NCBI RefSeq assembly: GCF_001591565.1
Contig: NZ_BCVD01000013.1
Coordinates: 1 to 45,376 of the forward strand
Reading direction: 5' to 3'
From: Priestia flexa NBRC 15715
GTDB lineage: Bacteria > Bacillota > Bacilli > Bacillales > Bacillaceae_H
Length of the DNA: 45,376 bases
Position 1 is the first letter of the stretch. Each line of letters opens with the position of its first letter. The position numbers were made by a program, and so were the translations under genes. This document shows positions 25,010 to 32,422 of the stretch, in pieces. Under the pieces are notes generated by a model. That model saw nothing but the letters and a program-made list of their open reading frames with translations, made no database searches and was not told the DNA's origin.

Positions 25010-25525
25010 CGTTGCGTGTTTTTTAAGGCGAGCTGCAAAGCGAGTGGAATGGAAACAGCTGATGTGTTGCCGTAATACTCGACGCTCGTTAGCATTTTTT
25101 CGCGCGGAAACTCAGCTTTTTCGCAAATGGACTCAATCATTCGCAAGTTGGCACTGTGCGGGACGAACCAGTCAATGTTTTCTTTTTGAAGATTGGTTTG
25201 CTGTAACAGCGAATCAATACCTGCTGGAACGGTTCTGGTAGCCCATTTGTACACTTCGCGTCCATTTTGAACCATTTTACCAGGTGTTTGAAGCTGCTCT
25301 TCGTTCATCGTTGTGGATAAGTTCGTTCGATACACGTGCTTACCGCTGCTGCCCCGTTGCCAAATAGGATGCAGGTAGAGCGGTCTTTATAATCCGTTAC
25401 TTTTGATAGTGTCTCTGCTGTAACAACTAAGACTTTTTGGTGTAATCCAGACGTAATAAAGCTATCGGCAATATGTAATCTGTAAGTAAAGCCAGCGCAC
25501 GTTGCGTTAAAATCAAATGTTCCTG
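25010..25525 (-). pseudogene. Decayed beta-ketoacyl-ACP synthase III (fabH-like)
   Basis: On the minus strand, 25525 to about 25345 encodes FabH sequence including the catalytic-Cys motif FNATCAGFTY and DRSTCILFGNGAAAV. The frame then shifts at about 25345 to GREVYKWATR, WFVPHSANLRMIES (active-site His) and YYGNTSAVSIPLALQLA (active-site Asn), ending near 25020. Missing are the first 100 or so residues, about 40 residues between the two blocks, and the C-terminal GFGGGLTW region. The rest of the 25.5-25.75 kb gap is AT-rich DNA without a gene. Confidence 0.85.
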
Positions 25526-25760
25526 CACTATTAAAACACCTTTCTTTATGACTAGGTTATATCATTAAATATTAGTGCTATATAACAAAAAAATGTAAAT
25601 AATTGTATATTTAAATATTCTTATAATTAAACGGACCTTATTCAAACCAAAGTAGATTTTGTCGAAAAATAGATGTAGAAATTAATAGTTTTATTAGAAA
25701 AATAGTAGTATTATAGTCGTGAGTAAAAAGTAACCGAATGGGACTTAGGGGGATTTTTTG

Positions 25761-27191
25761 ATGAGTAAGAAGAAGGTTGTTACAGCATTAACTGCAGGTT
25801 TATTGGTTTCTTCGTTATCGATGGGGACAGGTTACGCAGAAGCGAATAATTATGATGTATCAAAAAAAACAATTGAAGAGCAGGCAGAGGTTAGCAAAAA
25901 GCTAGAAAAAAACATTGTGAAGCCAGAAATAATAAACGAGGTAAAGTCAGATGTTTTGAAGTCGTTAAATATGCCAGCACCATTTTCAAATAAAGCAGCA
26001 AAAAGTCTTCAGCGATCAAGCGTAAGCTTTGATAATGAAGAAATTGTTTTTGAATCAGAGCCCAATGATGATTTTCATACAGCAAATATAATGTCTTACG
26101 GTAACACAGTCATTGGTCAGCTTTTACCACTTTACGATTTGGACATGTATAAAGTGAATGTTCCTACAGCCGGCGCATTCATTATAGCAGGAGGTGCCTC
26201 TTCACCTGTAATCGGTTTAGGCTTTACGGTTACCGAAAAAGATTATAAAGATAATAATAATGTCAGCTACTTAGGCAGCGAGTTTGACGAAGAGATTGAA
26301 ACGCAAGTGTATCAAGTAAACAAAGCTGGTACTTATTATGTTCCAGTTATTGACTTTGATAATATCGATGACCTTGATGATAATTCGGAAGAAGATATTT
26401 ATATTTTGTCAGCGGCGTTTGTTGATAACGTTGCGCCAGCAAAGCCAGTAGTGAATCAAGTTACTAACAATGATAAAGTAATCACTGGAAAAGCGGAGGC
26501 GAACTCAACGGTAACAGTGAATGTTGGTAAAAATCGAATCGGCTATGCGAAAGCAAATGCGAGCGGATCGTTCTCTGTTAGTATTCCAGCTCAAAAAGTA
26601 GGAACAACGCTAAACGTAACGGCAAAAGATGCAGCTGGAAACGTCAGCAACTTGACCTATGTCAAAGTGACAAGCGTTGACGTGACGCCACCTGCGAAGC
26701 CAATTGTTAATCAAGTTGATGATAATGATAAAGTCATTACAGGAAAAGCAGAAGCGAATTCAATGGTAACGGTGAACGTTGGTAAAAATCGAATTGGCTA
26801 TGTAAAAGCAAGCTCAAACGGATCATTTTCTGTTAGTATTCCTATTCAAAAAGCAGGAACGACGCTAAACGTAACGGCAAAAGACGCAGCTGGAAATGTC
26901 AGCAGCTTATCCTATGTCAAAGTTGTAAAAGCTGATGTGACGCCACCTGCAAAGCCAACGGTTAATAAAGTAAAAGAAACTGATAAAGTAGTAACGGGTA
27001 AAGCGGAAGCAAACTCAACGGTAACGGTGAATGCCGGTAAAAACAGATTGGGTTATGCGAAAGCTAACTCTAAAGGCGTGTATTCCGTGAAAATTGCTGC
27101 ACAGAAAAAAGGGACTCTTTTAAACGTAACGGCAAAAGATGCAGCTGGAAATGTGAGTAAACTTTCATACGTAACGGTTGTAAAGCGTTAA
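25761..27191 (+). CDS. Exported protein with PPC-like domain and three Ig-like repeats
   Basis: A 476-residue secreted or surface protein. The signal peptide (KKKVVTALTAGLLVSSLSMG, then GYAEA) has a likely cleavage after about residue 27. Residues about 95-220 form a PPC-like beta domain (ESEPNDDFHTANIM, LYDLDMYKVNVPTAG). Three 85-residue bacterial Ig-like (Big_6-type) repeats follow, each with TGKAEANSxVTVN, GKNRxGY and LNVTAKDAAGNVS. No LPXTG or SLH anchor is seen, so attachment is unclear. The ATG at 25761 has AGGGGGA 7-8 bases upstream. Adhesive or matrix-type binding is plausible but unproven. Confidence 0.75.
   Translation: MSKKKVVTALTAGLLVSSLSMGTGYAEANNYDVSKKTIEEQAEVSKKLEKNIVKPEIINEVKSDVLKSLNMPAPFSNKAAKSLQRSSVSFDNEEIVFESEPNDDFHTANIMSYGNTVIGQLLPLYDLDMYKVNVPTAGAFIIAGGASSPVIGLGFTVTEKDYKDNNNVSYLGSEFDEEIETQVYQVNKAGTYYVPVIDFDNIDDLDDNSEEDIYILSAAFVDNVAPAKPVVNQVTNNDKVITGKAEANSTVTVNVGKNRIGYAKANASGSFSVSIPAQKVGTTLNVTAKDAAGNVSNLTYVKVTSVDVTPPAKPIVNQVDDNDKVITGKAEANSMVTVNVGKNRIGYVKASSNGSFSVSIPIQKAGTTLNVTAKDAAGNVSSLSYVKVVKADVTPPAKPTVNKVKETDKVVTGKAEANSTVTVNAGKNRLGYAKANSKGVYSVKIAAQKKGTLLNVTAKDAAGNVSKLSYVTVVKR
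26430..27191 (+). repeat. Three tandem 255-bp repeats (Ig-like domains)
   Basis: Equivalent AAG codons of the xPAKP motif fall at 26442, 26697 and 26952, an exact 255-bp (85-codon) period. Units one and two are closer to each other than to unit three, which has more Lys (KKKGT) and ends the protein. Confidence 0.9.
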
Positions 27192-27198
27192 TAACCAT

Positions 27199-27239
27199 AA
27201 AAAATGCACTTCAGAATATTAGCTGAGGTGCATTTTTTA
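27199..27239. terminator. Bidirectional terminator
   Basis: AAAAAATGCACTTCAG and CTGAGGTGCATTTTTT form a long stem between convergent genes. Confidence 0.92.
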
Positions 27240-27246
27240 TGAGAGC

Positions 27247-27836
27247 TCATTGTAAATAACGAGGGGTATCCGTTTTTGGATAGTTAATCTCTTGAAACAG
27301 ATCCTTTTGAGTTCCTGTGTCACTAGGTGGACTGTTCTCTAACTGCTGAGCTAAATGAGGAAAATAAAGATTCATTAAGTTTTTAAATTCTCCGATTGTT
27401 AATGGCTTTTCCGATTCTTTTAGCTCATAGCCAAGTTGTCCATTGGGTTCAATCGTGGCAGATTTTACGTGTTCTAGCTTTGCCACGCCTTGATTACGAA
27501 GCCGCATTTCAAGCTGATCAATGGTTAAACGCAGTTTTTTTAATTAAGCTGGCCATTTTCAATTACAACTTTTGGTTTGCCTGTAATGAACTTTTCTAGC
27601 GCATTGGATTTCACCTGTACGTATTTTAAAACCAAGATAGCTAGTACAAAAACAGCAGCGCCTATAATTGCTTTAAACATGCTTTTTTCGACAATAGGCT
27701 GAACGATAATAGTTCCTAGTGAAATCATTACAACGGTTTGAGCTAGCGTCATCTGAGCAATGGATTTACGTCCAGCTATCCTAAGTAAAAATATACCTGT
27801 TAAGATTAAAATAAGCGATTGCCATATGAAATTCAT
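27247..27836 (-). pseudogene. DUF421 (YetF-like) membrane protein, frame disrupted
   Basis: The first block (27836-27540, 98 codons) has a membrane part ([20 protein letters not shown]) and ends after [12 protein letters not shown] at a TAA. The rest of the DUF421 domain continues in another frame (KKLRLTIDQLEMRLRNQG, then VKSATIEPNGQLGYEL) to 27247. The break is at AATTAAAAAAA near 27541-27551, where both frames carry a TAA. Changing the A run alone cannot restore it; a two-base loss or an indel plus substitution is needed. AAAGGTG precedes the ATG. Possibly a recent pseudogene or a sequencing error. Confidence 0.75.
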
Positions 27837-27923
27837 TCTTTCACCTTTTCCTATTTATTCCTGAATTTTAGGTTGGTTAAAAAGGAGTTTTTTTATGTAT
27901 AGATAGGAGGTGAGAGATTTCAT

Positions 27924-28004
27924 ATGGTAAAATATATGAATCATATAAATTTAAATAGTATCAATGGAGGAAAGTATGAACGAGTCTATGAGCAGCCATT
28001 TTAA
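27924..28004 (+). CDS. Possible 26-codon leader ORF
   Basis: The ATG at 27924 lies 9 bases after AGGAGGTGA, one of the strongest ribosome binding sites in the window. The frame (MVKYMNHINLN...) overlaps the first 29 bases of the next gene in another frame, so it could couple translation. Coding potential is unproven. Confidence 0.35.
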   Translation: MVKYMNHINLNSINGGKYERVYEQPF

Positions 28005-28521
28005 AAACTTAGAAGCAGCTGATAAAGCCCTTCAGTATGAAGCTTTTCAAGAAATTCTAAACGCAACTTCTGAACCGGTAGATTGGGCTTATGAAGTGTG
28101 GGAGGAGTTAATGAGGTGGTTAGGAGATGCTGATAACCATAAAAGAGCAAGAGGAGCTCAAATTCTTGCAGGTCTTGCGAAAAGTGATCAGGAAAAACGA
28201 ATACTAACTGATTTTGGTTCCTTGTGGAAAGTAACCAAAGACGAAAAATTTGTTACGGCTCGTCACGCCCTACAGGCAATCTGGAAAGTGGGCTTAGCAG
28301 GAGACGGACAAAAAGAGTTAGTTCTTAAGCACTTAGTTGATCGCTTTCATACATGTGAAGGCGAAAAAAATGCCACTCTTATTCGCTTTGATATCATTCA
28401 AGGCTTACGAAATCTATACGATGAAACAAATGATGAAAAATTAAAGCAGCAGGCACTAAAGCTAGTAGAGATAGAAACAGACGCGAAGTATCAAAAGAAG
28501 TACCTTAAAGTATGGAAATGA
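27976..28521 (+). CDS. Helical-repeat (HEAT-like) protein, unknown function
   Basis: A 181-residue soluble protein that looks all-helical, with HEAT-like units such as ARGAQILAGLAKSDQ and ARHALQAIWKVG. The ATG at 27976 has GGAGG 5 bases upstream; an in-frame ATG at 27964 overlaps that site. HEAT-like proteins of this size often act as scaffolds or, in the AlkD group, as DNA glycosylases, but AlkD active-site residues cannot be confirmed here. No operon partner is evident. Confidence 0.6.
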   Translation: MNESMSSHFKNLEAADKALQYEAFQEILNATSEPVDWAYEVWEELMRWLGDADNHKRARGAQILAGLAKSDQEKRILTDFGSLWKVTKDEKFVTARHALQAIWKVGLAGDGQKELVLKHLVDRFHTCEGEKNATLIRFDIIQGLRNLYDETNDEKLKQQALKLVEIETDAKYQKKYLKVWK

Positions 28522-28589
28522 AAATCTGTAATTAAAAAACAGAACGCTTCGATACAAGTAAAAAGCATTGAATGGAAGGAGGCCTTTAT

Positions 28590-29003
28590 ATGCTTACAGG
28601 CTCTAAACTAACACCTGAGCTATCAGTTTCAAATATAGAGAAGAGCTTGAACTTTTACATCAACTTGTTAACATTCAAGGTAAAATACGAACGAAAAGAG
28701 GACAAGTTTGCCATGCTGACCTTGGGTGGGTGTGAAATCATGATTGAACAGGTAAACGGATATTGGAATACAGGTGAGCTAGCTTATCCATTTGGGCGAG
28801 GTATTAATTTTCAGATTATGGTAGACGACGCTGAGTTTATTTACAGTCGATTAAAAAAGTATGATTATCCAATTAAGTATAAACTTACAGAAAGCTGGTA
28901 TCGCGTTGATGATAAACTTTATGGACAACAAGAGTTCTTGGTTATGGATCCAGACGGTTATTTATTACGGCTGGCTGAAGATATAGGAAAGAAAGCAGTA
29001 TGA
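28590..29003 (+). CDS. VOC-family protein, bleomycin-resistance-like
   Basis: A 137-residue single-module glyoxalase/bleomycin-resistance fold. It begins KLTPELSVSNIEKSLNFYIN and closes with EFLVMDPDGYLLRLAEDIG, both typical. GGAGG lies 7 bases before the ATG at 28590. Its TGA overlaps the next gene's ATG. It may bind or modify a small toxic compound; no substrate can be assigned. Confidence 0.75.
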   Translation: MLTGSKLTPELSVSNIEKSLNFYINLLTFKVKYERKEDKFAMLTLGGCEIMIEQVNGYWNTGELAYPFGRGINFQIMVDDAEFIYSRLKKYDYPIKYKLTESWYRVDDKLYGQQEFLVMDPDGYLLRLAEDIGKKAV

Positions 29004-29494
29004 ACACGCTAGAGTTGCACTATCATATTTATCAAGACAATGTAAAAGTTGCTGAACATTACTTGCCATGGGCTTTTTCTATGATAGAGAGTGACTATGA
29101 ATCTACATCTTTATATATTCTGGCGGCTCTTCAAAAACCTTATAATATTTTTGAAGCGGAACACTATTTTCGAAGAGCTGTGGAAGAGCTTGAACTAAAA
29201 GTACCAACTGAACAAGAATGCACCACATATGTTGTATACAAAAGGCTTGAAGAATTAATCAATCAGTCAGATGATCTTTTCAACAAGGTATACGACTTGT
29301 CTACCCTCATCATATATGAGTTAGATTCTCCAAAACAACTGGCATCATTTGTAGAAATTAGTAATTTAATTGATGACTTTCTATACGGTGATAACTACTA
29401 CTTAAAGTTGACAGAAACTATGTTGAAAGAGGAGATTTTGAGGAGAGCTGAAAAGTTGATAAAGTCAGTGAAGGAACTGGATGGAATAGACTAG
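29000..29494 (+). CDS. Uncharacterised helical protein coupled to the VOC gene
   Basis: A 164-residue acidic protein, apparently all-helical and soluble, with no motif I recognise. Its ATG overlaps the VOC stop (ATGA), so the two are translationally coupled and probably act together. There is no signal peptide or membrane segment. It could be a partner of the VOC protein in self-protection, but this is only context. Confidence 0.55.
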   Translation: MNTLELHYHIYQDNVKVAEHYLPWAFSMIESDYESTSLYILAALQKPYNIFEAEHYFRRAVEELELKVPTEQECTTYVVYKRLEELINQSDDLFNKVYDLSTLIIYELDSPKQLASFVEISNLIDDFLYGDNYYLKLTETMLKEEILRRAEKLIKSVKELDGID

Positions 29495-29636
29495 CACATT
29501 TGTGGAATTAACAAAGGTTTTTTATTGATAAGATGTATTTAATATGTATATTTTATTGTAAAAAATCACACTCTATTCGAATGTATTTACAGTAGGGGGG
29601 ATTTGCTTTTGTTTACTATTTTGCAGTTTTTTAAAG

Positions 29637-29912
29637 TTAAATGTCCCAACCTTCTTTTAGTTGATCGAATAAAAGCCTGGCACCAGATGGGCTTAAAATA
29701 AGACCTTCTGCGTACTGCTTATTTTCTGGCGTTACTTCTCCTGTTATAAGGCATTTATTTTCTAGCTCAAATTTCCTTAACATAAGCTCGCCGTCTTTTG
29801 CGAAGATTTCTAAAGGATCTTTTATGTTAATTCCCAACACTCTTCTCATCTCAACTGGAATGACAACGCGCCCTAACTCATCTACTTTTCGTACGATTCC
29901 TAGACTTTTCAT
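29637..29912 (-). CDS. AbrB-family transition-state regulator (AbrB/Abh paralogue)
   Basis: A 91-residue DNA-binding protein. The swapped-hairpin AbrB fold is clear at residues 1-50: MKSLGIVRKVDELGRVVIPV followed by EMRRVLGINIKDPLEIF. The C-terminal oligomerisation part (CLITGEVTPEN, LILSPSGARLLFDQL) matches AbrB/Abh. The ATG at 29912 has GAGGAGG upstream. AbrB proteins repress stationary-phase genes and often their own. Which paralogue this is cannot be decided from the window. Confidence 0.85.
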   Translation of the reverse strand: MKSLGIVRKVDELGRVVIPVEMRRVLGINIKDPLEIFAKDGELMLRKFELENKCLITGEVTPENKQYAEGLILSPSGARLLFDQLKEGWDI

Positions 29913-30036
29913 AAGTTCCTCCTCACGACCCTTCAAATGAACAGGATTGTTTTAATCCTTTAACTAAAATATGTGAAACGACAGCAATACATGTTTACTT
30001 TTTTTAATTTGAATAGTAATTTGTAAATATTTTCAC

Positions 30037-30109
30037 TTGTAAAATAATGTCTATAAATATTCTGAATGTACATAAATATCAAGGTTAATAAAATAAAATT
30101 ATTTTACAA
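30037..30109. repeat. Perfect 12-bp inverted repeat
   Basis: TTGTAAAATAAT (30037-30048) and ATTATTTTACAA (30098-30109), with a 49-bp AT-rich spacer, lie upstream of the abrB-like gene. It could be paired operator half-sites or a cruciform. Confidence 0.6.
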
Positions 30110-30386
30110 ATGGAGCGTTTCTTTCTTGAAATATCTGTTTGTTATCATCAGTTAATGTAACAGCCGTGATAACTAAACTTTATGAAGAAGAATCCCTCTC
30201 ATTGTTTGTATTAAAAAAATGGTAAGTATTTTGTTTGAATTTGTCGATTGGATTAGATTCTTGTGGTTGGAAAAATATATTAGGATAGTTTACTTGTTTA
30301 ATATTATGGGTGGTTTAGGAGGGAGAAGCTACATTTTAATTTCATAAGTAGCCACAGGGTTTTTCTTTCTCACTTCTTATCGTATA

Positions 30387-30414
30387 ATCAGTCGTATAAA
30401 GAATAAGGACTGAT
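30387..30414 (+). promoter_or_regulatory. Candidate GntR operator or promoter dyad
   Basis: ATCAGTC (30387) and GACTGAT (30408) are perfect inverted arms around a 14-bp spacer, beside a GTATAAT -10-like element at 30382. It lies 66 bp before the GntR start, a natural place for autoregulation. Confidence 0.35.
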
Positions 30415-30479
30415 ACAACAATGACGGTGGAGAATAATGCTTATTTATTAGCTTATGGCAGAGTGAAAGGAGAGTTTTT

Positions 30480-31223
30480 ATGATTGATAAAAGCTCTTCT
30501 ACACCTCTTTATTATCAAATTAAAGAAATGATAAAAGAAAAAATTATGTCAACAGAATGGCAAGCGGGAAGTGCGATTCCATCCGAGAACACGCTTTCTA
30601 AGCTATTGTCTGTCAGTCGACTAACTGTGAGACAAGGAATTCAAGAATTAGTTGATGAAGGCTATTTGACAAGGAAAAGAGGAGTAGGAACGTTTGTACT
30701 TGAGAATAAGATTGAACAAAAATTAGTAGCAGCAACGAGCTTTACCTCATTAATGCATCAGAAGGGGAAGGTTCCTACCAGCACTATTTTATCCATTGAT
30801 GAAATTACCGCTTCAAGATCTGTCAAACATAACCTAGCGCTGAAGGACGATTCAAAAGTGTTATCCATAAAGAGGATACGATACGGAGATGGCGTGCCAG
30901 TAGCACTAGAGACGGTTTTTTTGCCCCTAGAATATAGGGATTACGTGCTAGACAACAATATTACGCATTCTCTACATGGCTTTATTGAAAAGAATTTTAA
31001 TGTGAAAATCGGTGACGCGAAACAAACGGTTGAAGCTACGCTTGCAAATGAGCAAGAAGCAAACTATTTAAATTTAGAAATGAATGCACCTTTACTGTTA
31101 ATTAAAACGGTGACATACCTTACAAACAATAAGCCTTTTGAATATGTCATTTCAGTATATGCAGGCGAAAGATTCAAGATATCGTCTCAAATTGGAGAGC
31201 TTCGTACTAATCAGGTGATGTAA
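30480..31223 (+). CDS. GntR-family regulator with UTRA domain
   Basis: A 247-residue regulator of the HutC subfamily. The winged helix covers residues 8-75 (PLYYQIKEMIKEKI, IPSENTLSKLLSVSRLTVRQ, GYLTRKRGVGTFV), and the UTRA effector domain covers about 85-240 (SIKRIRYGDGVPVALETVFLP in two overlapping blocks). GAAAGGAGAG precedes the ATG. Such proteins sense sugar phosphates or amino-acid derivatives. No target operon remains next to it; the following gene is a truncated SDR. Confidence 0.85.
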   Translation: MIDKSSSTPLYYQIKEMIKEKIMSTEWQAGSAIPSENTLSKLLSVSRLTVRQGIQELVDEGYLTRKRGVGTFVLENKIEQKLVAATSFTSLMHQKGKVPTSTILSIDEITASRSVKHNLALKDDSKVLSIKRIRYGDGVPVALETVFLPLEYRDYVLDNNITHSLHGFIEKNFNVKIGDAKQTVEATLANEQEANYLNLEMNAPLLLIKTVTYLTNNKPFEYVISVYAGERFKISSQIGELRTNQVM

Positions 31224-31358
31224 AGAAATAGAGATTGGTGTGTATGTTGTTGGTCTTATGTTAGGAACACCTTTATGTGATATCGACGCAGCGCTTATTC
31301 ATGACGAAGAAGAATGATTAAACGTTTAGTAGGTGAATCCGGTGAGTTATTAACATAA

Positions 31359-31388
31359 AAGCAGCTGAATCATTCAGCTGCTTGTTTG
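31359..31388. terminator. Terminator after the gntR-like gene
   Basis: AAGCAGCTGAAT and ATTCAGCTGCTT form a 12-bp perfect dyad (31359-31383) with a T-rich 3' side. It also ends the convergent SDR remnant. The 135 bp between the GntR stop and this dyad show no supported gene. Confidence 0.75.
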
Positions 31389-31389
31389 C

Positions 31390-31700
31390 TTATCGATTTC
31401 CCGCATAGTTAAAGATAGGATCACGAAGCTCAAATTCATACGTGTGCCCGTCTACAATACCGACAGTTTTATCTCCGTCATATAAATCTAATAAGAAGCC
31501 TGCCATCTCTTTTGCTGTATGATATTTTGGTACATTACCTTTATAGTCAAATCCTGCTGTTCCACGAGCACGATTAGCAAACTCGGTTTCAGTAGCGGCT
31601 GGTGCCAGCACTTTTGCCTTCATTTTTGCACCTTTTGCTTGAAGTTCTTGGCCAAGGCCTTCTGTAAATACACTGACGTAGAACTTTGAAGAAGGGGATA
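31390..31700 (-). pseudogene. Short-chain dehydrogenase/reductase, C-terminal fragment
   Basis: About 100 residues in frame: SSKFYVSVFTEGLGQELQ (the helix carrying the catalytic Lys), then KAKVLAPAATETEFANRA and a C-terminal IFNYAGNR. The Rossmann N-terminus with the NAD(P) loop and catalytic Ser/Tyr, about 130 residues, is missing. At about 31700 the sequence changes to a MerR-type fragment on the opposite strand. Non-functional. Confidence 0.8.
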
Positions 31701-31843
31701 AGACAGCTCAAGCTCGCCTTGAACTTTTAGAGAATCATCACCTTGCTATCCAAGAGCAGCTTCAAACCTTAATCATTACAGAAGAGATGTTAACTCATAA
31801 GATATCAACCTATAAAAAGATGCTAGCAAAGCAAAACGTGTAG
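31697..31843 (+). pseudogene. MerR-family regulator, C-terminal fragment
   Basis: An open frame of about 48 codons ending in TAG. It encodes a coiled-coil tail (ARLELLENHHLAIQEQLQT, then HKISTYKKMLAKQNV) typical of MerR-family C-termini. The DNA-binding domain is missing and there is no start site. It faces the SDR fragment head to head. MerR/SDR divergent pairs are common, so both were probably truncated by one deletion. Assignment rests on the coiled-coil pattern. Confidence 0.6.
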
Positions 31844-31865
31844 AGACATCTCTACACGTTTTTTA
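31835..31865. terminator. Rho-independent terminator
   Basis: AACGTGTAGAGA and TCTCTACACGTT form a 12-bp perfect stem with TTTT. The MerR remnant's stop lies in the left arm. Confidence 0.9.
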
Positions 31866-31895
31866 GTATACGTATCTGCTACAATTCCACGCTCA

Positions 31896-32111
31896 TTAGG
31901 TAAGAAAGATGGCTACTACAAAGAATCCAGTTATTAAAACAATAAGTGGAATTCCAGTACTTTTCCAGCCCGAGCCTCCAGCTCCATTAGGAGAAGTGCC
32001 AATTTGCGCACGGTCTATAGCATCTCGTAAGTTTCCGGCATGATTACTTTCTAATTCCTTTTGGCGCAGCTGTTCTCGCTCATTTTCAGGTGTTCTATTA
32101 TGAGTTTTCAT
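31896..32111 (-). CDS. Small DUF6366-like membrane protein
   Basis: A 71-residue protein. A polar N-terminal half (TPENEREQLRQKELESN, GNLRDAIDRAQIG) and a single C-terminal hydrophobic helix (GIPLIVLITGFFVVAIFL) resemble DUF6366 family proteins. The ATG at 32111 has GGAG about 8 bases upstream. It lies 26 bp after the next upstream gene and is probably cotranscribed with it. Function unknown. Confidence 0.65.
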   Translation of the reverse strand: MKTHNRTPENEREQLRQKELESNHAGNLRDAIDRAQIGTSPNGAGGSGWKSTGIPLIVLITGFFVVAIFLT

Positions 32112-32137
32112 ATACACATCTCCACTTTGTCTCATTT

Positions 32138-32326
32138 TTAGCTAAGCTCTTTTCTCATTTTTTTGCGCCAAATAACGGAACTAAGTAGTAAAAGAAAGGC
32201 TACTGCAAAAGGGAGCAGCGAATCCAGCAGTAATTCGTTCGCTTTGACATAGCGAAAAATAAATATACCGCCAAATATCAACATAATCATGAAGGAAAGC
32301 CTTATTAAATACGTATTAATACTCAT
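32138..32326 (-). CDS. Small two-helix membrane protein
   Basis: A 62-residue protein with two hydrophobic helices (IRLSFMIMLIFGGIFIFRYV and LLPFAVAFLLLLSSVIW) and a basic tail RKKMRKELS. AAAGGTG lies 8-9 bases before the ATG at 32326. It is probably cotranscribed with the DUF6366-like gene downstream. No family recognised. Confidence 0.55.
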   Translation of the reverse strand: MSINTYLIRLSFMIMLIFGGIFIFRYVKANELLLDSLLPFAVAFLLLLSSVIWRKKMRKELS

Positions 32327-32422
32327 TTTATTCACACCTTTCTACAAGACAATTTTAAAAGAATAGGTAAAAATAGTAAAAACTATTCCGTGGACAAAAA
32401 ATGCAAGGAATGGTTCTCTTTG

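Larger units (their letters stand above)
29913..30479. other. Long AT-rich intergenic region between abrB-like and gntR-like genes
   Basis: About 570 bp with no convincing gene. It contains a 12-bp inverted repeat (30037-30109), a nested dyad (GTTATCA at 30141 and TGATAAC at 30167, enclosing GTTA-ATG-TAAC), and repeated CGTATAA elements at 30381 and 30393. A 20-codon ORF (30421-30483) overlaps the GntR start as ATGA but has a poor ribosome binding site. The region probably holds promoters and operators for both divergent regulators. Confidence 0.5.

Noticed and set aside
26430-27191. Tandem repeats as a CRISPR or satellite array
   Set aside because: The 255-bp units are in frame and encode Ig-like domains of one protein.
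29609-29701. TTG-initiated 30-codon ORF after AGGGGGGA, antisense to the abrB-like 3' end
   Set aside because: The ribosome binding site is good, but the coding sequence mostly mirrors the conserved abrB-like C-terminus on the other strand, so conservation cannot support it.
30421-30483. Twenty-codon ORF overlapping the GntR start
   Set aside because: Its ribosome binding site is weak and too far (about 11 bases), and the peptide has no recognisable features. Recorded only in the intergenic note.
31224-31358. Possible gene remnant between gntR-like gene and the terminator
   Set aside because: Short open stretches in two frames exist, but no family motif is recognisable.
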